Source: Streptomyces sp. SLBN-31 (lineage in GTDB: Bacteria > Actinomycetota > Actinomycetes > Streptomycetales > Streptomycetaceae). From it: a stretch of 64,000 nt of DNA. The notes below the pieces were generated by a model. It searched no databases and was not told where the DNA came from. It was given only the letters and a program-made list of their open reading frames with translations. How positions within the stretch are numbered: position 1 is the first letter of the stretch; each line of letters opens with the position of its first letter. Shown in pieces: positions 53,788-60,243 of the stretch. A program made the translations under genes and the position numbers. Location of the stretch: the NCBI RefSeq assembly GCF_006715395.1, contig NZ_VFNC01000002.1, positions 682,001 through 746,000 of the forward strand. Direction: 5' to 3'.

Positions 53788-55290
53788 CATACGGCCACCC
53801 CCCACTGGCTGTTCGGCGACCAGCTCGGCCCGCAGTTCCTCACCCCCGGCGACGGCGGACGCGACCGCGGAGCACCGGTCGTGATGATCGAGGCCCGGTC
53901 CGTCTTCCGCCGCCGCTTCCACCGCGCCAAGGCGCACCTCGTGCTGTCCGCCATGCGCCACCGCGCCGCGGAACTCGGCGACCGGGTGACGTACGTGAAG
54001 GCGGAGACGTACCGCGAAGGACTGCAGAGGGCCTTTCCCGGACGGCATGCGACGGTTCATCACCCCACGTCCCGGGCCGCGCTACGGCTGGTGTCGTCGT
54101 CGGCCGACGTCACCGTGCTGCCCGCGCGCGGCTTTCTGGTCCCGCACGCGGACTTCCGCGCCTGGGCGGACGGTCACGGCGGACAACGGCTGCTGCAGGA
54201 AGACTTCTACCGCTGGGTGCGACGCGGGCACGGCCTCCTCCTGGACGGTGACGCCCCCGCGGGCGGGCGCTGGAACCACGACCACGACAATCGCGAGCCG
54301 CCGCCGAAAGGAGTGAGGACACTGGGCGCCCCGGCGCCGTACCGGCCGCGCGAGGACGACCTGGACGCGAAGGTCCGCCACGACCTGGACCGCTGGGAGC
54401 GCGACGAGGGCATCCGGTTCGTGGGACGCGACGGCCCCCGCCGGTTCCCGGCCACCCGCCGCGAGGCACTGGCCGCGCTCGCCCGGTTCGTCGGACACCG
54501 GCTGGCCGGCTTCGGCCCACAAGAGGACGCCGTACTCGCGGGCGACCCGGTGATGAGCCACAGCCTGCTGTCGTCCTCGCTCAACCTCGGACTGCTCGGT
54601 CCGCTGGAATGCGTCGAGCGCGCCGAGGACGCCTGGCGGTCCGGGACCGCGCCGATCAACAGCGTCGAGGGATTCGTACGGCAGATCGCCGGCTGGCGCG
54701 AGTACGTGTGGCAGCTGTACTGGTACTTCGGCGAGAACTACCGGCACCGCAACGCGCTGGGCCACCGCGCGCCGCTGCCCGAGTGGTTCCTGGAACTGGA
54801 CGCCGACGCGGTCACCGCGCGCTGTCTCGCCACGGTCCTGGCACAGGTGCGCGACACCGGCTGGACGCACCACATCCCCCGCCTGATGCTGCTCGGCAGT
54901 CACGCCCTGCAACGGGGCTGGGACCCGGCGGCGACCGACTGGTTCCACCGCTGCTTCGTCGACGGCTACGACTGGGTGATACTGCCGAACGTGGTCGGCA
55001 TGTCCCAGTACGCGGACGGCGGACGCATGACGACCAAGCCGTACACCTCGGGCGGCGCGTACGTGCACCGCATGAGCGACCTGTGCGACCCGTGCGCCTA
55101 CCGGCCCACCGACCGCGTCGGCGAGACGGCCTGCCCGTTCACGGCCGGCTACTGGGCCTTCCTGCACCGCCATCGCGCCCGCCTGGAACCCAACCCGCGC
55201 ATGACCCGGGCGGTGCGCGGCCTGGACCGTCTCCAGGATCTCGACGAACTCCTGCGCGAGGACAAGCGCCGCGGCGACGGGCCGCCCTGA
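53788..55290 (+). CDS. Photolyase-related protein (DPRP/FeS-BCP type), start codon lost
   Basis: A ~500-residue frame of the deoxyribodipyrimidine-photolyase-related family, prokaryotic (6-4) photolyases with a [4Fe-4S] cluster. Visible are THWLFGDQLGP-like TPHWLFGDQLGPQFL, MIEARSVFRRRFHRAKAHLVLSAMRH, and the cluster cysteines in LCDPCAY and ETACPF. The first codons are CAT-ACG-GCC-ACC and no ATG, GTG or TTG lies nearby in frame; the next GTG is at 53881, which would remove the first strand. GAGGAGCCCTC directly before suggests the ancestral start ATG ACG GCC, of which one G after base 53790 is missing. Gene content is otherwise intact to TGA 55288-55290. Confidence 0.75.
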   Translation, partial: HTATPHWLFGDQLGPQFLTPGDGGRDRGAPVVMIEARSVFRRRFHRAKAHLVLSAMRHRAAELGDRVTYVKAETYREGLQRAFPGRHATVHHPTSRAALRLVSSSADVTVLPARGFLVPHADFRAWADGHGGQRLLQEDFYRWVRRGHGLLLDGDAPAGGRWNHDHDNREPPPKGVRTLGAPAPYRPREDDLDAKVRHDLDRWERDEGIRFVGRDGPRRFPATRREALAALARFVGHRLAGFGPQEDAVLAGDPVMSHSLLSSSLNLGLLGPLECVERAEDAWRSGTAPINSVEGFVRQIAGWREYVWQLYWYFGENYRHRNALGHRAPLPEWFLELDADAVTARCLATVLAQVRDTGWTHHIPRLMLLGSHALQRGWDPAATDWFHRCFVDGYDWVILPNVVGMSQYADGGRMTTKPYTSGGAYVHRMSDLCDPCAYRPTDRVGETACPFTAGYWAFLHRHRARLEPNPRMTRAVRGLDRLQDLDELLREDKRRGDGPP

Positions 55291-55302
55291 CGCCTCCGCC
55301 CT

Positions 55303-56547
55303 TCAGGCGCGGTGCAGGTCCCGCAGTGCCTCGTGGGCCGCGCGTGCTCCCGAGGCGAGGGCGCCCTGGACCGAGCCGGTGGAGCGGTGGTCGCCGCACA
55401 CGTAGCGGCCTGGGCCGACACGGGTGGTGCGGCTGAGCGGCTGCGGCGGCGGCATCGCGGGCAGCGCGTCCTGGACCGTGCGGGTGATCAGCAGGTCCCA
55501 GCCGCCGGTGTCGCCGTCGTACACCTCCGCGAGTGCCTCGCGCACCGCCGTCTCCCGTTTCTCGGCGTCCCTGCCGAGGACGGAGGTGGCCACCAGGGCG
55601 GAGCCGGCCGGCGCGTACGCCGGGACGACCTCGCTGAGGACGCACGTGTTGAGGAAACGGCGGCGCTCGTCGACCAGGAGGGTGGGCTCGGCCAGCGGCG
55701 GACGCGGCGCAACGTGGTAGTACGTGGTCACCGTCCGGTAGTCGGGCAGGTCCAGCCCGGGCAGCAGGTGTGCGGCCGGGCCGGGCCCGGTGGCCACCAC
55801 CACCGTGCGGGCGGGCAGTTCGGTGCCGTCGGCCGTGACGGCGCCCTCGTCCGTCAGCCCGGTCACGGCCGTCTCCAGCCGGACGGTGCCGGTCGGCAGC
55901 GCGGCACCCAGCGCGCGGGGCACCGCCCCGATCCCGGCGGTGGGCAGGCACAGGGTGCCGCGCAGCATGCTGCGCCACACGAGATGGAAGAACCGGCTGG
56001 ACGTCTCCAGCTCGTCCTCCAGGAAGATCCCCGACAGGAACGGGCGGAAGAAGCGCTCGACGAAGTCCTCGGAGAAGCCCGCGCCGGCCAGCGCTGTCCG
56101 GGTGGTGCTCTCCCGCGAGCGCTTCACCAGGCGTACCGGCGCGAGCATGTCCCGCGCCGTCAGCAGGCCGAGCGCCGCCAGATCACGCGGGCCGGCGAGC
56201 CGTCCCGGGAGCAGGTCGGGCAGGGTGCGGGGGCGCCGCGTGGGGTCGCTGAAGCGGAGTCTGCCGTCCGCAGTGTGCACGAGGAAGCCCGGCGTGAACG
56301 GCCGGAGCCCGAGGTCGCGCAGCGCCACACGGTGCCGCATCTGCGGATAGGAGGTGTTGAAGACCTGGAAGCCACGGTCGACGACGAAGCCCTCGACGCG
56401 GTCGGAGCGCATTCGCCCGCCGACCGCGTCGGAGGCCTCGACCACGTCGACCTCGAGCCCGGCGGCGAGCAGGTCCCGGGCACAGGCGAGTCCGGCGACC
56501 CCCGCGCCGATCACGAGGACGTCGGGAGTACGGGCGGGCGCGGGCAT
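55303..56547 (-). CDS. FAD-dependent amine-oxidase-like oxidoreductase
   Basis: A 414-residue flavoprotein. The dinucleotide-binding motif is VLVIGAGVAGLACARDL, the second FAD motif GGRMRSDRVEGFVVDRGFQVF, and the C-terminal closing motif VCGDHRSTGSVQGALASG. This resembles protoporphyrinogen-oxidase, CrtI/CrtU-like and LitQ-like oxidoreductases; the substrate may be a polyene or isoprenoid. ATG 56547 follows AGGAG five bases before. It is convergent with the photolyase-related gene (12 bases) and lies 206 bases downstream of the MerR gene on the same strand, so cotranscription with MerR is likely. Confidence 0.85.
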   Translation of the reverse strand: MPAPARTPDVLVIGAGVAGLACARDLLAAGLEVDVVEASDAVGGRMRSDRVEGFVVDRGFQVFNTSYPQMRHRVALRDLGLRPFTPGFLVHTADGRLRFSDPTRRPRTLPDLLPGRLAGPRDLAALGLLTARDMLAPVRLVKRSRESTTRTALAGAGFSEDFVERFFRPFLSGIFLEDELETSSRFFHLVWRSMLRGTLCLPTAGIGAVPRALGAALPTGTVRLETAVTGLTDEGAVTADGTELPARTVVVATGPGPAAHLLPGLDLPDYRTVTTYYHVAPRPPLAEPTLLVDERRRFLNTCVLSEVVPAYAPAGSALVATSVLGRDAEKRETAVREALAEVYDGDTGGWDLLITRTVQDALPAMPPPQPLSRTTRVGPGRYVCGDHRSTGSVQGALASGARAAHEALRDLHRA

Positions 56548-56753
56548 GTCGGGCTCCTAGAGGTCTCGGACGTCCGGTCGGCGATGGCGGCGCGCCGACG
56601 CACGCCTGCGTCGATGCCTTCCGCTGCCACACGTTCCCCGGATGCGCCCACCCCTACCGCCTCCGACTGCCGCGCGGGGTGGCGCACGGCCGTGCGAGGC
56701 TGCGGTCGCGTGGGCCTGACGGGCGACGCCGGCTGGACGCCGACACCGGCTCC

Positions 56754-57809
56754 TCAGGGGCGTTCGGCGGTCGCCTCGCCCCGGTGGGTGGCGTGGGTGC
56801 CGGACAGGAGGTCCAGGGCTTGCGGGAGGGTTTGCGGTCTGGGCAGTCCCCGTGTCGAGGGGCCCGACCAGCCGGGTCCGCCCAGGACGACCAGCGGCCC
56901 GCGGCGCGCGCCCTTGACGCCCCACTGGGTGTCGGCGACGTGCCGGGCCAGCGGCAGGCTGGCGGTGGAGCGCGCCTGCGCCCACAGGACCACGGCCGAC
57001 GGCCCCAGTCGCTGCACCGCCGCGGTGAGCGCCTCCACCGGCACGGCGGCGCCGAACATCCGGGTCGGCACGTGGAGTGCGCCGAGGGCCGCGTTGAGCG
57101 CCTCGATCGCCAGGGTGTGCTGTTCGCCGGGCACGCAGGCGAGCACGACGGGCCCGGTCGCCGACACATCGCCCTGACGCTCGGGGGCCGGGGTGTGGCG
57201 GCGCAGGGTGGTGGACACGTGCCAGGACAGCATGTGCTCGACCTCGACGTAGCGGTCACCGGAAGAGGCCCACTTGCGCCCCACGGCGTGCAGGGTCGGC
57301 GCCATCACCTCCTGCCAGGCGACGGCGACGCCGTACTGGTCCACGGCGGCGGCCAGTTGCGCCTCGACGGCCGGGGCGTCCAGTCGTACGGCGGCCCGGG
57401 CCAGCCCCCGGCACTCCTGGCGCACATCGCCGAGGGGCAGTGTGCCGGCCGCTTTGGAGGTGCTCGGCGTCGCTGGCCGGAGGTACGTCTCTGCCGTTCC
57501 CGGCGGGGTGTGGGCCGTCTCCTTCGCGGCTCGGGCCGCCTCCGCGGGCGGTACTCCCGACGAGGTCAGCCGGCACATCGCCTCGAGCACCGCGACGTCC
57601 TGCCTGGTCCAACGGCGGTGCCGTCCGTCGGCGCGGGCTGCGGGGCCGATGCCGTAGCGGCGGTCCCAGGAGCGCAGCGTGGTGGGCGAGACGCCGAGCC
57701 GCCGGGCCAGGGCACCGGTCGTCAGCGGCACGCCCGCCTCGGTGGCGGCTTGCGCCTCGCCCCGCTCCTCGCCGTGCGTGGCATCGCCGTACGCGGCCGC
57801 TTCGCTCAT
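56754..57809 (-). CDS. MerR-family regulator with B12-binding-like domain (LitR/CarH-like)
   Basis: A 351-residue regulator. The MerR helix-turn-helix is at about residues 28-65 (PLTTGALARRLGVSPTTLRSWDRRYGIGP) with the wing RHRRWTRQDVAVL. The C-terminal ~220 residues match a cobalamin-binding module: a helical cap with WASSGDRYVEVEHMLSWH and a Rossmann-like part with PGEQHTLAIEAL, where the His would be the lower axial ligand of adenosylcobalamin. In LitR and CarH, light breaks the Co-C bond and releases DNA. The promoter motif 57824-57841 lies directly upstream of TATAGG (57823-57818), eight bases before the ATG. Cobalamin use is an inference. Confidence 0.82.
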   Translation of the reverse strand: MSEAAAYGDATHGEERGEAQAATEAGVPLTTGALARRLGVSPTTLRSWDRRYGIGPAARADGRHRRWTRQDVAVLEAMCRLTSSGVPPAEAARAAKETAHTPPGTAETYLRPATPSTSKAAGTLPLGDVRQECRGLARAAVRLDAPAVEAQLAAAVDQYGVAVAWQEVMAPTLHAVGRKWASSGDRYVEVEHMLSWHVSTTLRRHTPAPERQGDVSATGPVVLACVPGEQHTLAIEALNAALGALHVPTRMFGAAVPVEALTAAVQRLGPSAVVLWAQARSTASLPLARHVADTQWGVKGARRGPLVVLGGPGWSGPSTRGLPRPQTLPQALDLLSGTHATHRGEATAERP

Positions 57810-57823
57810 GAAGGGAGCCTATA

Positions 57824-57841
57824 CGACGCAGAAACGATGCG
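57824..57841. promoter_or_regulatory. 18-bp motif in MerR/ECF divergent promoter (copy 1)
   Basis: CGACGCAGAAACGATGCG, with CGCA/TGCG ends forming a short dyad. It occupies the spacer position immediately upstream of the MerR -10 candidate, as MerR operators do. A copy differing at one base lies at 58624-58641. Confidence 0.6.
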
Positions 57842-57955
57842 AGTTGATGACCTTGTTCCCGGACTTCCAGCATGGGCGAACCGGCACCCGCTCCGGCGGA
57901 CATGTCCGGTCCGCCCGCTCGCCAGCCCGCTCGTCCGACGCAAGGAGCCGCCGTC

Positions 57956-58582
57956 ATGTGCCCACAGCGCAGCACCGTCGCACCGGCCCCCGCGGCAGCC
58001 CGCCCCGAGCAGTCGGCCCGCAGGCCCCCGGCGGCGGAGTTGATCGCCGAGGACGAACTCGCCCGCGGGCTGGCCGAGGGCGACGAGCACTGCCTGGAGG
58101 CGGCCTATCGGCGCTGGTCGAGCATGGTGCACACGCTGGCCTGGCGCTCCCTGGGCGACGCGAAGGAGGCGGAGGACGTCACCCAGCAGGTGTTCCTCGG
58201 GGTGTGGCGCGGAAGCCGCGCCTTCCGGCCGGAGCGCGGCACGGTCGGGGGCTGGATCGTCGGCATCACCAGGCGCAAGATCGCCGACGCGCTCTCGGCC
58301 CGCACGCGCCGCCTGGCGGCGGTGGCTTCCGTCGGCTCGTCACCGGCCCTGTCCGACCCGTCGGCCGTACAGCCCGACACGGCCGTCGACCGCGTGCTCG
58401 TCCTGGAGGAGTTGGCCAGGCTGCCGGCTCCCCAGCAGCGGGTACTGCGGCTGGCCTTCTACGAGGACCTCACCCAGACACAGATCGCGCAGCGCACGGG
58501 CTGGCCGCTGGGCACGGTCAAGAGCCACGCCCGCCGTGGCCTGCGGCAGTTGCGGCGGCGGCTCCAGGCGGAGGACTTCTGA
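57956..58582 (+). CDS. ECF RNA polymerase sigma factor (LitS-like)
   Basis: A 208-residue ECF sigma factor. Region 2 contains DEHCLEAAYRRWSSMVHTLAWRSLGDAKEAEDVTQQVFLGVWR in consecutive pieces, and region 4 has LPAPQQRVLRLAFYEDLTQTQIAQRTGWPLGTVKSHARRGLRQL. ATG 57956 is chosen since AAGGAG precedes it by eight bases; ATGs at 57872 and 57902 have no site. It is divergent from the MerR gene and 109 bases ahead of the small HxxxCxxC protein. In S. coelicolor LitR and LitS form such a divergent pair for light-induced transcription. Confidence 0.88.
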   Translation: MCPQRSTVAPAPAAARPEQSARRPPAAELIAEDELARGLAEGDEHCLEAAYRRWSSMVHTLAWRSLGDAKEAEDVTQQVFLGVWRGSRAFRPERGTVGGWIVGITRRKIADALSARTRRLAAVASVGSSPALSDPSAVQPDTAVDRVLVLEELARLPAPQQRVLRLAFYEDLTQTQIAQRTGWPLGTVKSHARRGLRQLRRRLQAEDF

Positions 58583-58623
58583 GGAGCTCACGAGCCGTCG
58601 CCCGCACCGCTCGCACCCCCTTT

Positions 58624-58641
58624 CGACGCAGAAACGGTGCG
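58624..58641. promoter_or_regulatory. 18-bp motif upstream of small membrane protein (copy 2)
   Basis: CGACGCAGAAACGGTGCG matches copy 1 at 17 of 18 positions and lies 51 bases before the start of the next gene, after the sigma stop codon. Its presence implies a separate promoter for that gene under the same regulator. Confidence 0.6.
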
Positions 58642-58691
58642 GCACTGCGAACCACCCGTAGAAACACACTCGTACGAGAAGGAGGGGGCGC

Positions 58692-59132
58692 ATGTCCGGC
58701 CCGTACCGCATCGGCCATGTACCGCCGGAGCTCCTCATGACCCTCGCCCTCGACGGGAGCCGGCTGCCCCGCTCCGCGGACGTCGTGGCGGCCGAGTGGC
58801 ACGTGGCGGAGTGCCTGCAGTGCGGCGACGCGCCGGCCGGGCTGGCGCGGGTCGTCGCGGCGGGCCGGTGCCCGGGGCCGGGTGACGGCGTGACCCCGCG
58901 ACGCTCCGCCCCGGTGTGGCGGGCGGTCGCCGAGCGGATGCGCGGGGCGGCAGGCACCGCCCCCAGGTCCGGCGGGAGAGGGCCGGCCGCACTGCCGGGG
59001 CCGGCGGCTCTGCTGGTGGCCTCGGTCGGCGCCGTCGTCCTGGCGCGACGGTGGCGCGGAGGTTTTCGGCGCCGCACCGCATCCGCCGGGCGCCCCGCGC
59101 CGGAAGTTGGGGTGTACCGCCGTACCGGCTGA
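58692..59132 (+). CDS. Small membrane protein with HxxxCxxC motif, candidate anti-sigma factor
   Basis: A 146-residue protein. The N-terminal 60 residues contain WHVAECLQCGDAP, an H-x3-C-x2-C motif as in zinc-associated anti-sigma (ZAS) domains. A membrane helix lies at about residues 102-118 (ALLVASVGAVVLARRW), followed by a basic tail. ATG 58692 is preceded by AAGGAGG. A cytoplasmic anti-sigma domain with one anchor helix next to an ECF sigma gene is the standard arrangement, but the protein is small and has its own promoter motif. I did not recognise a named family, and the role is inferred from motif and position. Confidence 0.6.
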   Translation: MSGPYRIGHVPPELLMTLALDGSRLPRSADVVAAEWHVAECLQCGDAPAGLARVVAAGRCPGPGDGVTPRRSAPVWRAVAERMRGAAGTAPRSGGRGPAALPGPAALLVASVGAVVLARRWRGGFRRRTASAGRPAPEVGVYRRTG

Positions 59133-59169
59133 CGGACCGGCGGGCCGGGGAGCTCCCCTTCTCCCCGAT

Positions 59170-59203
59170 GGCCTCCGGGGAGGGTCGGCGCCCCCTGGAG
59201 GCC
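59170..59203. terminator. Hairpin terminator between convergent genes
   Basis: GGCCTCC (59170-59176) pairs with GGAGGCC (59197-59203), and the stem can continue with GGGG/CCCC inside. It lies between the anti-sigma-like gene and the ArsR-SRPBCC gene, so it could stop transcription from both sides. Confidence 0.55.
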
Positions 59204-59243
59204 CCTCCGCGGAGCACCGCGCACGCCGTCGTCAGCGGCTCGT

Positions 59244-60011
59244 TCAGCGGCTGGGGACCAGCCACGGCTCCTGCGGCAGCGGACTGCCGGTCTCCAGCAG
59301 GGACTTGAGGTTGGACAGCACCGCGGGCCAGCCGAGCGAGACGTCGGACAGCGCGCCCTCGTCCCACAGGTCCTCGTGCGTGACGGTGAGGCGGACGATG
59401 TCCTCGTGTGGGGTGATGTCGAAGGTGACCCGGGAATACGTCTCCTCCTGACCCTCCTTCTGCGGGTCCACCCAGGTGGTGACCAGCCGGGTGGGCGGCT
59501 CGCTCTCCACGACGGTGCCGACGACGTCGGCGATACCGGAGCCGTCCGTGCGGACGTGCTCCCAGCGTGAACCCCGGCGCCAGTCGGAGACGTTGCTGTG
59601 GCCCCAGTAGGACGCGGTCAGGTCCGCGTCGGTGAGCGCGTCCCAGACCTTCTCGGGCGTGCTGCGGATGTAGGTGACGTACACGAACGTGGGCTTGTCT
59701 GTCATGGCTTCCTCGGCTTGTCGTTTCACTGCGCCGAGCGCGCTCAGGCGCGGGCGCTCGAACTTGTCGATCCACCGTTCCTGGATCTCGTGGAGCGGGA
59801 CCGGGTTGAGGTAGTGCAGCTTCTCCCGTCCCCGCCGCACCGTGCTGACGAGGTTCGCGGTCTCGAGAACGGCCAGGTGCTGGGTCACCGACTGGCGTGT
59901 CATGTCGATGCGCCCGCACAGCTCGCCCAGCGTCTGGCCGTTGTGCTCGTGCAGCCGGTCCAGCAGCCGCCTGCGCGTGTCGTCGGCCAGCGCCTTGAAG
60001 ACCTTGTCCAT
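59244..60011 (-). CDS. ArsR helix-turn-helix fused to SRPBCC/AHSA1 domain
   Basis: A 255-residue fusion. Residues 1-95 are an ArsR winged helix (DKVFKALADDTRRRLLDRLHEHNGQTLGELC then DMTRQSVTQHLAVLETANLVSTVRRGREKLHYLN). Residues 105-250 are an AHSA1-type SRPBCC fold (FVYVTYIRSTPEKVWDALTDADLTASYWGHSN, then VRLTVTHEDLW and GWPAVLSNLKSLLETG). The ligand pocket could sense or bind a hydrophobic compound, making this a one-component regulator. ATG 60011 is used; sequence upstream to 60065 encodes the palindrome, not protein. A perfect 20-bp dyad lies 35 bases upstream, giving likely autoregulation. Confidence 0.9.
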   Translation of the reverse strand: MDKVFKALADDTRRRLLDRLHEHNGQTLGELCGRIDMTRQSVTQHLAVLETANLVSTVRRGREKLHYLNPVPLHEIQERWIDKFERPRLSALGAVKRQAEEAMTDKPTFVYVTYIRSTPEKVWDALTDADLTASYWGHSNVSDWRRGSRWEHVRTDGSGIADVVGTVVESEPPTRLVTTWVDPQKEGQEETYSRVTFDITPHEDIVRLTVTHEDLWDEGALSDVSLGWPAVLSNLKSLLETGSPLPQEPWLVPSR

Positions 60012-60045
60012 CCCGGTGTCGCTCTCTTCTCGCACACTCAACGTT

Positions 60046-60065
60046 ATGCAGGTAATTACCTGCAT
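60046..60065. promoter_or_regulatory. 20-bp perfect palindrome, ArsR-type operator
   Basis: ATGCAGGTAATTACCTGCAT is a complete palindrome at 60046-60065, 35-54 bases before the ArsR-SRPBCC start and between that gene and the APC gene on the same strand. Autorepression is the natural reading. Confidence 0.82.
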
Positions 60066-60167
60066 GTCAACGAACTGGCCTGACCGGCGGCGACGCGGCG
60101 CCGGAAGCGGACCGCGGTTGGTTGTCGTACGGGACGGCGAACCTCCAGGAGGACGGTCCGGAAGGAG

Positions 60168-60219
60168 CCGGACACGCGAAAGGCCTCCCCGGCGGGAGCG
60201 TGTCCGGCCGGGGAGGCCT
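60168..60219. terminator. Two interlocked hairpins after the APC permease gene
   Basis: AGGCCTCCCCGGC (60181-60193) pairs with GCCGGGGAGGCCT (60207-60219), and CCGGACACGC (60168-60177) pairs with GCGTGTCCGG (60198-60207). The pairs overlap, so only one can form. The set lies just after the APC stop and before the ArsR promoter. A terminator with alternative folds is the simplest view. Confidence 0.55.
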
Positions 60220-60243
60220 GTGGAAGGCGGGAAGCGGAGTGGC

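Noticed and set aside
60066..60243. Whether the interlocked stems after the APC gene form an H-type pseudoknot
   Set aside because: The stems share the base 60207 and would leave no nucleotides for the first loop over a 9-bp stem, so alternative hairpins are more likely.
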